Notes under the pieces: model-generated
Databases searched by the model: none
What the model saw: the letters and a program-made list of their open reading frames with translations, nothing else
Told to the model about the DNA's origin: nothing
Program-made: the position numbers and the translations under genes
NCBI GenBank assembly: GCA_014802045.1
Contig: JAAVDA010000012.1
Span: 1-64,000, forward strand
Length of the DNA stretch: 64,000 bases
Source: Bacteroides sp.
GTDB taxonomy: Bacteria > Bacteroidota > Bacteroidia > Bacteroidales > Muribaculaceae
Direction of reading: 5' to 3'
Part shown: positions 46,501-55,139 of the stretch, one piece after another
Layout: every line of letters begins with the position of its first letter
Numbering within the stretch: position 1 is the first letter of the stretch

Positions 46501-46611
46501 GCAGGTGCTGTGTCCACTCTCACTGTGCCCGGCGATGCTGTGCTCCTCATCGGAGGTGAAATCAAGCCCCGTATCCGTACTGCCGACATTCTTTCAGTTC
46601 CTGTGAAATGA
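43504..46611 (+). CDS. Three-module protein: SGNH/GDSL esterase, sialate O-acetylesterase, Kelch (NanM-like N-acetylneuraminate epimerase)
   Basis: VACIGNSITFGFLVEPRETMNYPAQLGRML ... DGIHPDANGATVLAE; VFGDNMVLQRYRPITVNGHADAGAVV, VGEVWIASGQSNMEF, GVIWYQGESNAHN; C-terminal Kelch-type repeats (YADGKIYVAGGNVDGQPSNSLFALNL). ATG 43504 preferred to track start 43306. Confidence 0.9.
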   Translation: MIKRFFIAAAVILTMTMAAFAENTRPVKVACIGNSITFGFLVEPRETMNYPAQLGRMLGPGYEVGNFGHSGATLLFKGHNPYVRLPEWKDALAFRPDIAVIHLGVNDTDPRDWPDYGDQFVENYSAIIDSLREVNPDMRILIARLTPLSAKHYRFRSGTRDWRKLVIDAIDRVGELKGVEVIDFSTPLIDRQNLLIDGIHPDANGATVLAETVRKAITGNYGGLQLPEVFGDNMVLQRYRPITVNGHADAGAVVTATLGGNTASALTDNRGNFSLTLPPMKEAEGLVMTVTDGKTERRFSNVAVGEVWIASGQSNMEFMNHQTVTFKADSAMFADPGLRLFNMKPRVITNSREWSEADKDSLDKLVYYKPAEWKPSSYRNASDFSAVAWYFAKSLRDSLNVPVGVICNAIGGSGTEAWVDVETLENGMPEVLLNWRRNDYLQPWVQQRAGENTGLANPLRRHPYEPSYLFSTGIRPLGAFPVAGVIWYQGESNAHNIEVHEGLFRLLVESWRNYWQQPELPFVFAQLSSIDRPSWPVFRNSQRLLASEIPNSAMVVTSDWGDSLDVHPRNKRPVGERFARQALNRVYSMTQVTPSGPLPVKAERTAPGTIELTMEYGEGMHSSDGAPLRTFEIAEIDGKYYPATATVVGPNRIKLTNMDITTPRYARYAWQPFTRANLVNEDELPASTFVIAVTETPDREEGIDCGVSAAYAGIADGTVIRAGGCNFPSNPMAPGAQKKFYSGIYAIETIPAGITTRLIGHLPEGMAYGCGVTTPQGLAIIGGTDANGALSTVWMLNVGADGKAVLSPLPSLPAAIDNMAACYADGKIYVAGGNVDGQPSNSLFALNLADTAAGWKQLKSFPGNPRVQPVLAASSATGKTLLYLWGGFAGRGEGREPSLDTDGLCFNPANGKWTSLPAPVDPAGQPLSTGGGTAVTLPSGDIMVMGGVNKDVFLEALRNQAPDYLSHPVEWYRFNNVVSVFSPKSGKWTIVDQTDAAARAGAVSTLTVPGDAVLLIGGEIKPRIRTADILSVPVK

Positions 46612-47375
46612 ATACAGACCGCACTCTCGACATAGCCGCGGCGCCCTACGGCCACACACGCGACACCGATTATGCTCTCGCCGTGCTCCCCTGGGGAGCC
46701 ACCGAGCCTCATAATCTTCATCTGCCATATCTCACCGATGCTATCCTTGCCCACGACATAGCTCTCGATGCGGCCATGATTGCCCGGGAGCGCTATGGCA
46801 TCAATGTCGGCGTGCTTCCTCCGGTGGCTCTCGGTGCGCAGAATCCCGGACAGCGCGACCTGAAATTCTGTCTTCACTTCCGCCACTCAACCCAAGAGGC
46901 CGTGCTCGCCGATATAGTCCGTTCGCTCTATCATCAGGGTTTTCGCACACTGGTGATTATCAACGGACATGGCGGCAACACCTTCAAGAGTATGATTCGC
47001 GACCTCGCTGTAGAGCTCCCCGATATGCTCATAGCATCCAGCGAATGGTTTAAGGTGGCTCCGGCCAAAGAGTTTTTCGAGTGTCCGGGCGACCATGCCG
47101 ACGAACTCGAAACCTCTGTGATGATGCACTATCATCCCGAACTCGTAGACCTCTCCGAAGCCGGTCCGGGTCATAGCCGTTCATTCGCGTCGGAAGCTCT
47201 GCGTCAGGGAGTGGCATGGATTCCCCGCAACTGGACTGCCGTGACCGACGATACCGGCATTGGCGATCCTTCCGCAGCCACTGCCGAAAAGGGCGCGCGG
47301 TTTGCTTTCGCAGTGGCCGAGCGCTATGCCGCCCTCTTCCGCGACCTCGCCTCCGGTGAACCCCTCTACCGCTGA
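46608..47375 (+). CDS. Creatininase-family (creatinine amidohydrolase-like) protein
   Basis: AVLPWGATEPHNLHLPYLTDAILAHDIAL, LVIINGHGGNTFKSMIRDL, GDHADELETSVMMHYHPELVDL; ATGA overlap with preceding gene. Confidence 0.88.
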   Translation: MNTDRTLDIAAAPYGHTRDTDYALAVLPWGATEPHNLHLPYLTDAILAHDIALDAAMIARERYGINVGVLPPVALGAQNPGQRDLKFCLHFRHSTQEAVLADIVRSLYHQGFRTLVIINGHGGNTFKSMIRDLAVELPDMLIASSEWFKVAPAKEFFECPGDHADELETSVMMHYHPELVDLSEAGPGHSRSFASEALRQGVAWIPRNWTAVTDDTGIGDPSAATAEKGARFAFAVAERYAALFRDLASGEPLYR

Positions 47376-47414
47376 TGCTCCCCCGGCCCTTTGCCGGCCG
47401 CCCCAGATAAAAAA

Positions 47415-47441
47415 GAAACCCTTCCCACCCGGAAGGGTTTC
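47415..47441. terminator. Bidirectional terminator between convergent genes
   Basis: GAAACCCTTCC-CACCC-GGAAGGGTTTC with A-rich left and T-rich right flanks. Confidence 0.8.
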
Positions 47442-47444
47442 CTT

Positions 47445-48365
47445 TTATAGCCGTGGAACAGAGTATTTACCCGACAGCCAGAGCCTGAACAGCTTGTCGT
47501 TGATTTCATAAGGGGCACCCCTTTTCGCAGTATCGGTCTTGTGTATGTCACCGCTCTTCACGAGCATCAGCAGATATGTGGAAAGTGTGCCGGAGGGTAG
47601 TCCTGTCATATCTTTGAGCTCAGACAGGCTGGCTGCTCCCGGTGAGTTGGCTATGGCATAGAGTATTTTCTGGGAGTTGACCGGTAGATTACCTAATTTA
47701 AGTTTGTAGAGCGATTCCCCACGTTTCACGAGCTCATGCAAATCATTGTCAGAATTGTCTGAGAGCGCGATTATTTCTTTGGCTGTTTTTACCGAGCGTA
47801 CCACCGGTGGAAGATACTGTAGCAGATTCTCCAGTCTTTCACCCTCCTCCTTTGTGCCCATGATACTGGGAATCCGTTTTATCGACGGCACATAGACCAC
47901 CCTTACTCCTTCAAAAAATGGTGCCTGATAATCTGCCAGATTTTCACTTATTTTTGACGCACTTGCAATGAGCAGCGGGGCTTCCTCACGGTTAAGATAG
48001 TTGCGTAGCTCATATTGGTTGTTAAAATCACTGCGGGCAAAAAAGAAGTCGATATCGTCTATTATAACTATTTGGCGTTTGAGATCGTGAGTCTCTCCTT
48101 TGCTCCGGTCAGTCGTCTGGCAGGCTTGTTCCATAGCTCCTATGATGTCCTGACTGTTGAAAAATTGTTTACCGTCGAAAAAGTGGACACGGTTTTCCCA
48201 TCCTTCCATATCCAGCTGTTCGATGAGCTGATATAGCAGGGTCGACTTTCCAGAGCCGTCACTACCGATTATAAACATCGGCTGAGGTATATGCTCCAGA
48301 TTGTTATCATCACTGATATACCTTTTTATCTGTTGGAGGGTCTTGGTGTTTATGGCATCTGTCAT
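47445..48365 (-). CDS. P-loop ATPase with C-terminal winged-helix-like region
   Basis: Walker A FIIGSDGSGKSTLLYQLI, Walker B QIVIIDDIDFFF; C-terminal LSELKDMTGLPSGTLSTYLLMLVKSGDIHKTDTAKRGAPYEINDKLFRLWL. Confidence 0.8.
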   Translation of the reverse strand: MTDAINTKTLQQIKRYISDDNNLEHIPQPMFIIGSDGSGKSTLLYQLIEQLDMEGWENRVHFFDGKQFFNSQDIIGAMEQACQTTDRSKGETHDLKRQIVIIDDIDFFFARSDFNNQYELRNYLNREEAPLLIASASKISENLADYQAPFFEGVRVVYVPSIKRIPSIMGTKEEGERLENLLQYLPPVVRSVKTAKEIIALSDNSDNDLHELVKRGESLYKLKLGNLPVNSQKILYAIANSPGAASLSELKDMTGLPSGTLSTYLLMLVKSGDIHKTDTAKRGAPYEINDKLFRLWLSGKYSVPRL

Positions 48366-48368
48366 ATC

Positions 48369-49547
48369 TCAAATCATGAATTTGTATCTCCACCATTTCC
48401 GTAGGAGTGGCGAACGAAACTTTATCAAGTCTGCATTTCTTAAAAGGTAACCGTCATGTTCGAGCATATCGAGTATTCTTGTCACCTCTCTGTTCATAGT
48501 CTCGGCATTGGTGATTTCCTGGCCTCCCATAGCGATTGTGTGTATTTGGGAGGGCGTTAGTCCCTGCTCTGATTTGGCCAGATTATCAAGGATTTTCCTC
48601 GCGGTGGTTTCAAGGTCGCGGTATTCGTTTAGACGTTCATCCCATGTGAGGAAATAATCTGATTTAGACAGCTCGTCGAGTGCTTTGGTCACATCGGTTA
48701 TATTGACGGGTGTAGATTCCGGATTATCTATGTTGGATATAAGTCTGTCTATGAGAAGCTGGATGAAATAGGGTATAGGCCATTGCAATAGTTCCAGCGT
48801 TTCGGTTATCACGCTGTCATTCATCCCAAGGTTATATGATTTGCTCAGAGCCTCCAGTAATCCGTTGGCCTCATTCTCCGGGAGCTCACCGAGCTTTAAG
48901 TCAACGAGGTCGTTTATCGTTTGCGACATGCGGTAGTGGTTCGTGAAGTTGCGTAGTCCGACAGAGCCGCAGAAAAGCCACCTTATTTTCGAATTTTCAT
49001 ATTGTCTGAGACTCCTGAACCAGTTCAGAAAAAACTCTACTTCATCACGGTTGGTGCTGTCCTTATCCATCAGCTTGCCCAAAAATAATGGAAGTTCGTC
49101 TACCACTATGAGCGTGTCGTTATTATGATTAAGGAGGCTCGTGAGCCGGTTGAACAGAGATTCGCTCTCAGCGCGGTTGTTAAGATCTATCTTAAGGTCG
49201 CCGAAGCTCAGCCCCGAAATTGAAGTCTTCATGCTGTCGGCGAGGTCTCTAATCTTTCCGGTCGCTTTGTCAAGCAGACCAATACCGTTGAAGGCGTCTA
49301 TCAGTTTCCGGAGGAATGCCTCTTTAGTGGCAATGCCCTGTAGGTCTACATACACACATTTCCAGTTCTCTTTCTCTTTGTCGTGTATAAGCCGTTTGGC
49401 TATGGATGATTTTCCTATCCGGCGCGGAGCTGAGAGTAGAAGAGACTGTTTTTCATTTAGATAGCGATGTGCCGAAGCCAGTTCCTTCTTGCGGCCGAAA
49501 AAGTCTTCTCCGGTCACTGGCGCGCCTATTTTATTTGTAATAGCCAT
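48369..49547 (-). CDS. Archaeal-ATPase-like AAA protein (ATP-binding) with C-terminal wHTH-like region
   Basis: DFFGRKKELASAHRYLNEKQSLLLSAPRRIGKSSIAKRL, TLIVVDELPLFL, IRWLFCGSVGLRNF; ATG 49547 preferred to track start 49604. Confidence 0.82.
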   Translation of the reverse strand: MAITNKIGAPVTGEDFFGRKKELASAHRYLNEKQSLLLSAPRRIGKSSIAKRLIHDKEKENWKCVYVDLQGIATKEAFLRKLIDAFNGIGLLDKATGKIRDLADSMKTSISGLSFGDLKIDLNNRAESESLFNRLTSLLNHNNDTLIVVDELPLFLGKLMDKDSTNRDEVEFFLNWFRSLRQYENSKIRWLFCGSVGLRNFTNHYRMSQTINDLVDLKLGELPENEANGLLEALSKSYNLGMNDSVITETLELLQWPIPYFIQLLIDRLISNIDNPESTPVNITDVTKALDELSKSDYFLTWDERLNEYRDLETTARKILDNLAKSEQGLTPSQIHTIAMGGQEITNAETMNREVTRILDMLEHDGYLLRNADLIKFRSPLLRKWWRYKFMI

Positions 49548-49602
49548 AAGTGGATGGTATTGAAAGTTGAGAGTGAGTAACGCTATTGCGGTTCCACTTT
49601 GC

Positions 49603-49653
49603 AAATATAGAAAAAATCTTCTATAGAAAAAATCTTCTATAAAAAAATTTTTC
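49603..49653 (-). promoter_or_regulatory. Promoter with three 16-bp tandem units (TATAGAAAAAATCTTC x2 plus degenerate third) adjoining a -7 element TATATTTG (minus strand)
   Basis: Units at 49606-49621, 49622-49637, 49638-49653; -7 element on minus strand at 49610-49603. Confidence 0.65.
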
Positions 49654-49765
49654 TATAAGCTCGCTTGCAGCCATATGCCTGCTTTTGCCCCGCAGGGCAG
49701 GGGAGTGTGCCTGCATGAGCCGATGATTCTTCAAAAAAAATGGTGGCGCTAAAGCATATTTTCAT

Positions 49766-49773
49766 TATATTTG
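49766..49773 (+). promoter_or_regulatory. -7 element TATATTTG upstream of lplA
   Basis: TAnnTTTG match. Confidence 0.4.
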
Positions 49774-49819
49774 CCGATGAAACCGCATGGAGTTGTCATG
49801 CGGTCTGTATTCATTAGCG

Positions 49820-50833
49820 ATGATCTACGTCACACTCCCCGACGACCGTCCCCGGCGGCTACCCTTTTACCTCGCCATGGAAGAATACCTTGCCTCCATG
49901 CCGGGGCTCGAAGGCAGTGTGATGTTTATGTGGCAGGTAGACCCCACTGTCATCTGCGGTCGCAATCAGGATGTGGAGAAAGAGGTCAATCTGGCCTATT
50001 GCCGCGAAAATTCCATCGATGTGGTGCGCCGCAAGAGCGGGGGCGGGTGTGTGTTTGCCGACCGTAGCAATATAATGTTCTCGATGGTCACACCGTCTGC
50101 CGATGTCTGCACCACCTTCTCCGCCTATACCGGCATGATTGCCGGAATGCTCCGCGCCATAGGCCTTGATGCCACCGACAATTCCCGCAACGATATTCTC
50201 ATCGGCGACCGCAAGGTGTCGGGCAATGCGTTCTATCATCTTCCGGGCCGAAGCATAGTCCACGGCACGATGCTCTATGATATCGACCCGCGCCACATGG
50301 GGCGCGCCATCACCCCCTCCAGGGCCAAACTTGAGTCGAAGGGAGTGAAGTCGGTCAATAGCCGTCTCACAACCGTGAGAGAGCACTCATCTATCACCCT
50401 CCCTGAGTTTATGGCTCATGCCCGGGCATGGCTCTGCGGCAATGCCGAATATCGCCTGACTCCTGACGATGTGGCCGCCATAGAGGTGCTTGAGCAGGCC
50501 TATTATCGCCCCGGGTGGCTTCTGCGCCCCCTCCGCCATCGCTCTGCCGCGGTCACATTCTCACGCCATGTGGAGGGTGTCGGCGAAATCCGTCCGGACA
50601 TCACCCTTGCCCCTGACGGCTCTATCGAATGCATAAACCTCACGGGCGATTTTTTCCTGCTTTCAGACCTCGACACCTCCCTGCTCCACCACCTTAAGGG
50701 AGTGCTTCCCACTCGTGGAGCCATGTCGGCTGCCCTTGCGGGAGTGGATGCCTCGCAGACCATTGCAGGCCTGTCTACCGGCCGATTTATCGAGATTCTC
50801 ACCGAAAACCTTAAACAACCATTATATGAGTGA
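49820..50833 (+). CDS. lplA: Lipoate--protein ligase A
   Basis: LPFYLAMEEYLASM, VDPTVICGRNQDVEKEVNLAYCRENSIDVVRRKSGGGCVFADRSNIMFS, SGNAFYHLPGRSIVHGTMLYD; ATG 49820 preferred. Confidence 0.9.
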   Translation: MIYVTLPDDRPRRLPFYLAMEEYLASMPGLEGSVMFMWQVDPTVICGRNQDVEKEVNLAYCRENSIDVVRRKSGGGCVFADRSNIMFSMVTPSADVCTTFSAYTGMIAGMLRAIGLDATDNSRNDILIGDRKVSGNAFYHLPGRSIVHGTMLYDIDPRHMGRAITPSRAKLESKGVKSVNSRLTTVREHSSITLPEFMAHARAWLCGNAEYRLTPDDVAAIEVLEQAYYRPGWLLRPLRHRSAAVTFSRHVEGVGEIRPDITLAPDGSIECINLTGDFFLLSDLDTSLLHHLKGVLPTRGAMSAALAGVDASQTIAGLSTGRFIEILTENLKQPLYE

Positions 50834-51923
50834 AAACAAACGCACATGTCTCTACGACCGACATGTAGCCCTCGGGGCGCTTATCAGCCCCTTCGGCGGA
50901 TTTGAGATGCCGATTCAGTATGAAGGTATCACCGAAGAACACAATGCCGTGCGCACAGACTGCGGAGTGTTTGATGTGTCGCATATGGGAGAGGTCAACA
51001 TCTCCGGGCCCGATGCCGAACGCTTCGTCAACCATATCTTCACCAACGATATCGCCGGTGCTCCCGACGGCAAGATTTTCTATGGCATGATGCTCCGTCC
51101 CGACGGAGGCACGGTAGACGACCTACTTGTCTACAAGCGAGGCGACAACAATTTCTTCCTCGTAATCAACGCCGGCAATATCGACAAGGATGTGGCCTGG
51201 ATTAGCTCTCATGCCGAAGGGTTTGATGTGGAAATCGACGACCTCTGCGACTCGCTCGGCGAGCTCGCCGTGCAGGGGCCGAAGTCGGAAGAGGTGATGG
51301 AGCAGGTGCTCGGCATAAGCTGCGCCGACCTTACATTCTATACTTTCCGCGAGGCCACCCTCGACGGCAAGCACATACTCGTGAGCCGCACAGGATATAC
51401 CGGCGAGGATGGTTTTGAAATCTATGCCGACCACGATACTATCCGCTCCCTCTGGGACACCCTCATCGAGTCGGGCTGCTGCAAGCCCTGCGGACTGGGC
51501 TGCCGCGACACTCTCCGCTTCGAGGTGGGGTTGCCCCTCTATGGCGACGAACTCGCCGAAGACATCACCCCCATAGAGGCCTCACTCTCTATCTTCGTCA
51601 AGACCGAAAAGCCTGAGTTCATTGGCCGCGAAGCCATCCTGGCTCAGAAAGCGGAAGGGCCGCGCCGCAAGCTCGTGGGGCTCGAAATCCACGACCGCGC
51701 CATACCCCGCCACGGCTACGAAGTGCTCACCCCCGAAGGCGAGGTGGTGGGCACAGTCACCACCGGCTACCGCGGCATCTCTGTCGACAAGAGCATTGCC
51801 ATGGCTCTCGTCGATTCACGCTACGCGGCCAAAGACACTCCACTCGCCGTGCGCATACGCCGCAAAGTGTTCCCCGCCACGGTTGTTCCCCGCAAATTCT
51901 ACAAGAAAAGCTATAAGAAATAA
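50826..51923 (+). CDS. gcvT: Glycine cleavage system T protein (aminomethyltransferase)
   Basis: LISPFGGFEMPIQYEGITEEHNAVRTDCGVFDVSHMGEV, SRTGYTGEDGFEIY, CGLGCRDTLRFEVGLPLYG; ATG 50826 preferred. Confidence 0.96.
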   Translation: MSENKRTCLYDRHVALGALISPFGGFEMPIQYEGITEEHNAVRTDCGVFDVSHMGEVNISGPDAERFVNHIFTNDIAGAPDGKIFYGMMLRPDGGTVDDLLVYKRGDNNFFLVINAGNIDKDVAWISSHAEGFDVEIDDLCDSLGELAVQGPKSEEVMEQVLGISCADLTFYTFREATLDGKHILVSRTGYTGEDGFEIYADHDTIRSLWDTLIESGCCKPCGLGCRDTLRFEVGLPLYGDELAEDITPIEASLSIFVKTEKPEFIGREAILAQKAEGPRRKLVGLEIHDRAIPRHGYEVLTPEGEVVGTVTTGYRGISVDKSIAMALVDSRYAAKDTPLAVRIRRKVFPATVVPRKFYKKSYKK

Positions 51924-51958
51924 CATCAATCATTCCCACTATTAAAATCTAAAAAGTT

Positions 51959-52342
51959 ATGAGCAAGACATATTTTTCCAAGACCCATGAGTATGTGACC
52001 GTAGACGACAACAACATCGGCTTCATCGGTATTTCCGACTTTGCCCAGCATGCTCTCGGCAACGTTGTGTATGTAGACATGCCTGAGACTGGCGACGATG
52101 TGACCGCCGGCGAAGACTTCGGTGCGGTTGAGAGCGTCAAGGCCGCCAGCGACCTCATCGCTCCCGTGAGCGGCGCCGTGCTGCAGATCAACGAGCATCT
52201 CATCGACAACCCCCGCCTCATCAACGAAGACGCTATGGCCAACTGGATTATCCAGGTGGAGCTCACCGATCCGTCGGAGCTTGATGCCCTTATGGACCTC
52301 GACGCTTACAAGAAGTTTTGTGAGGAGGAGGGTGCCCACTGA
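51959..52342 (+). CDS. gcvH: Glycine cleavage system H protein
   Basis: TKTHEYVTVDDNNIGFIGISDFAQHALGNVVYVDMPETG, AVESVKAASDL lipoyl-lysine motif. Confidence 0.96.
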   Translation: MSKTYFSKTHEYVTVDDNNIGFIGISDFAQHALGNVVYVDMPETGDDVTAGEDFGAVESVKAASDLIAPVSGAVLQINEHLIDNPRLINEDAMANWIIQVELTDPSELDALMDLDAYKKFCEEEGAH

Positions 52343-52359
52343 TAAACCGCACTGTCTCT

Positions 52360-53688
52360 ATGGCCCACCGTTATTTTCCCCACACGCCCGACGACATTAA
52401 GGCTATGCTCGGGCGGTGTGGCGTGGAGTCGCTTGCCGACCTCTATGCCGACGTGCCTGAGGCTCTGCGCCTCAAAGAGCCTTATCGCCTGCCTGCTTCC
52501 ATGACCGAGAAGGAGGTGCGCGATTTCTTCCGCGCCCTTGAGCGTAAGAACAGGGAGCTCACCTGTTTTGCCGGCGGCGGATTCTATGACCATTATGCTC
52601 CCGCCGTGATTCCGTCGATCATATCGCGCTCTGAATTCCTTACGGCCTACACCCCCTATCAGCCTGAGGTTTCTCAGGGCACTCTCCAATATATCTTCGA
52701 ATATCAGACCATGATGACCGAACTCACCGGCTTGGAGGTGAGCAACGCATCAATGTATGACGGCACCACCGCCACCGCCGAGGCAATGATGATGGCCGTG
52801 GCGGCTTCGCGCAAGCGCAACCGTGTGCTTATCTCGGCCACTGTCAGCCCTCAGGTGAAGGAAGTGGTGCGCACCTATGCCACCTATCATGGGGTGGAGA
52901 TTGACGAGATTGCCGAAGAAAACGGAGTGACATCGCGCGCCGATTTCGAGGCCAAGCTCTCCGCAGGTGCTCCCGTGGCCGGAGTGATAGTGGCTTCGCC
53001 CAACTATTACGGTATTGTTGAGGACTATACCGGATGGGCCGACACTTGCCATGCGGCCAAAGCTCTCCTGATAATGAACTGTGTGGCGGCCGACCTTGCA
53101 GTGCTCCGCACACCCGGCGAGTGGGGTGCCGACATTGCCGCCGGCGATGCCCAGAGCCTCGGAATGCCTCTCAGCTTCGGCGGTCCGTATCTCGGCTTTC
53201 TCTGCTCCACCAAAGCACTCATCCGCAAGATGCCGGGGCGTATAGTCGGAGCCACCACCGATGCCGAAGGCCGCAGAGTGTTCGTGCTCACTCTTCAGGC
53301 ACGCGAGCAGCATATCCGCCGCGACAAAGCCACATCCAACATCTGCTCCAATCAGGGGCTGATGGCTCTCTATGCCACCCTCTATATGGGTCTGCTCGGA
53401 GCCAACGGTCTCCGTGAGGTTTGCGAGCAGGGGGCGGCCGGAGCCCGCTATCTTGCCGCCGGCCTTGAGGCCACGGGAAAGATGCGCCTGAAATATCCCT
53501 CGCAGCCCTGGCTCAATGAATTCGTGATGACCTGCGATTTTTCTGTCGACACTCTGATAGAGCGTTCTGTGGCCGCAGGCCTCCTCCCCGGCATAAAGCT
53601 CTCAGAGAGCGATATCCTCATAGCGGTCACAGAGATGCAGACCCGCGCCGATATGGACCGTCTCATTGAAATTGTAAAAGAGTCATGA
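52360..53688 (+). CDS. gcvPA: Glycine dehydrogenase (decarboxylating) subunit 1
   Basis: HRYFPHTPDDIKAMLGRCGVESLADLY, FAGGGFYDHYAPAVIPSIISRSEFLTAYTPYQPEVSQGTLQYIFEYQTMM. Confidence 0.96.
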   Translation: MAHRYFPHTPDDIKAMLGRCGVESLADLYADVPEALRLKEPYRLPASMTEKEVRDFFRALERKNRELTCFAGGGFYDHYAPAVIPSIISRSEFLTAYTPYQPEVSQGTLQYIFEYQTMMTELTGLEVSNASMYDGTTATAEAMMMAVAASRKRNRVLISATVSPQVKEVVRTYATYHGVEIDEIAEENGVTSRADFEAKLSAGAPVAGVIVASPNYYGIVEDYTGWADTCHAAKALLIMNCVAADLAVLRTPGEWGADIAAGDAQSLGMPLSFGGPYLGFLCSTKALIRKMPGRIVGATTDAEGRRVFVLTLQAREQHIRRDKATSNICSNQGLMALYATLYMGLLGANGLREVCEQGAAGARYLAAGLEATGKMRLKYPSQPWLNEFVMTCDFSVDTLIERSVAAGLLPGIKLSESDILIAVTEMQTRADMDRLIEIVKES

Positions 53689-55139
53689 ACAGAGAATATT
53701 ACGGCAAGCTCATATTTGAGCTTTCTCACCCCGGCCGGCGAGGTGCGGCCATTCCGTCCAACGGCTGCCCTCAGTCGCCTCAGCTTCCCGAAAGCCTGCT
53801 CCGCACCTCTCCCCTCCGCCTGCCGGAGGTGGATGAGCCTTCACTCGTGCGCCATTACACCAACATGAGCAACAACAATTTCGGTGTCGACACCGGATTC
53901 TATCCCCTCGGCTCATGCACTATGAAATATAATCCGAAAATCAACGAGGAGATGGCCTCGCTGCCCGGATTTGCCTCTCTTCATCCCGCCACTCCCGCTC
54001 AGGCCGCCCAGGGCGCTCTCGAAGCTTACTGGACACTCCAGAATGCGCTTGCCGAGATTGGCGGAATGAGTGAGTTTACTCTCAATCCCTTTGCCGGAGC
54101 CCACGGAGAGCTCACCGGGCTGATGGTGATCCAAGCCTACCACCGCAGCCGAGGCGACCATAAGCGCGACACTGTGATTGTGCCCGACTCCGCCCACGGC
54201 ACCAACCCCGCCAGTGCGGCTGTGGCCGGTCTGAAGGTTGTTGAGGTAAAGAGCCTTCCCGACGGCACAGTCGATGTCGAAGCTCTTCGGCCGCTTCTCG
54301 GCGACCATGTGGCCGCCGTGATGATGACCAACCCCAACACAGCCGGTCTCTTCGAGAGCCGTGTGGCCGAAATTGCTGAGATGGTGCATGAATGCGGTGG
54401 CCTGATGTATTATGACGGCGCCAACCTCAACCCCATGCTCGGTGTGGCCCGTCCGGGCGATATGGGCTTTGACGTGATGCACGTCAATCTCCACAAAACA
54501 TTCTCCACCCCCCACGGCGGCGGAGGCCCCGGCTCCGGACCGGTAGGTGTGCGCAAGGGGCTCGAACAGTTCCTGCCCAATCCGCGGGTGGAGCGTCTTG
54601 CCGACGGCACTTTCGCCCTCACCGTATCGTCCGATTCCCTCGGCAGTGTCTCGGCCACGCTCGGCAATTTCGCCGTGCAGCTCCGCGCCCTTGCCTATAT
54701 CCTCACCCTCGGTTCGGAGGGTCTGATGGAGGCCGGCCCGCTCGCCACTCTCAATGCCAACTATGTCAAGGAATCGCTTCGCGATCTCTACATGCTTCCC
54801 ATAGACCGGGTGTGCAAGCATGAGTTTGTGTTCGACGGTCTGGCCGACAAGTCTACCGGTGTCACCACCCTCAATGTGGCCAAACGCCTGCTCGACTACG
54901 GTTTCCATGCCCCAACCATCTATTTCCCGCTTCTCTTCCACGAATCGCTCATGATTGAGCCCACCGAGACAGAAACCCGGGAGACCCTGGATGGTTTCAT
55001 AGACGTGATGCGCTCCATTGCCCGCGAAGCCGCCGAAAACCCCGAAATGGTGAAGACCGCTCCGCATCACACTCCCGTTTCACGTCCCGACGACACTGCC
55101 GCAGCTCTCAATCCGGTGGTGAAATACTTTGACCTATGA
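53685..55139 (+). CDS. gcvPB: Glycine dehydrogenase (decarboxylating) subunit 2
   Basis: GSCTMKYNPKINEEMASLPGFASLHP, MHVNLHKTFSTPHGGGGPGSGPVGV PLP-lysine motif. Confidence 0.97.
   Translation: MNREYYGKLIFELSHPGRRGAAIPSNGCPQSPQLPESLLRTSPLRLPEVDEPSLVRHYTNMSNNNFGVDTGFYPLGSCTMKYNPKINEEMASLPGFASLHPATPAQAAQGALEAYWTLQNALAEIGGMSEFTLNPFAGAHGELTGLMVIQAYHRSRGDHKRDTVIVPDSAHGTNPASAAVAGLKVVEVKSLPDGTVDVEALRPLLGDHVAAVMMTNPNTAGLFESRVAEIAEMVHECGGLMYYDGANLNPMLGVARPGDMGFDVMHVNLHKTFSTPHGGGGPGSGPVGVRKGLEQFLPNPRVERLADGTFALTVSSDSLGSVSATLGNFAVQLRALAYILTLGSEGLMEAGPLATLNANYVKESLRDLYMLPIDRVCKHEFVFDGLADKSTGVTTLNVAKRLLDYGFHAPTIYFPLLFHESLMIEPTETETRETLDGFIDVMRSIAREAAENPEMVKTAPHHTPVSRPDDTAAALNPVVKYFDL

Noticed and set aside
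53913-55070. 385-aa minus-strand ORF
   Set aside because: Antisense to gcvPB, no recognisable domain
52360-55139. Split glycine dehydrogenase (gcvPA/gcvPB) as a broken gene
   Set aside because: Two-subunit glycine decarboxylase P-protein is a well-known arrangement in many bacteria
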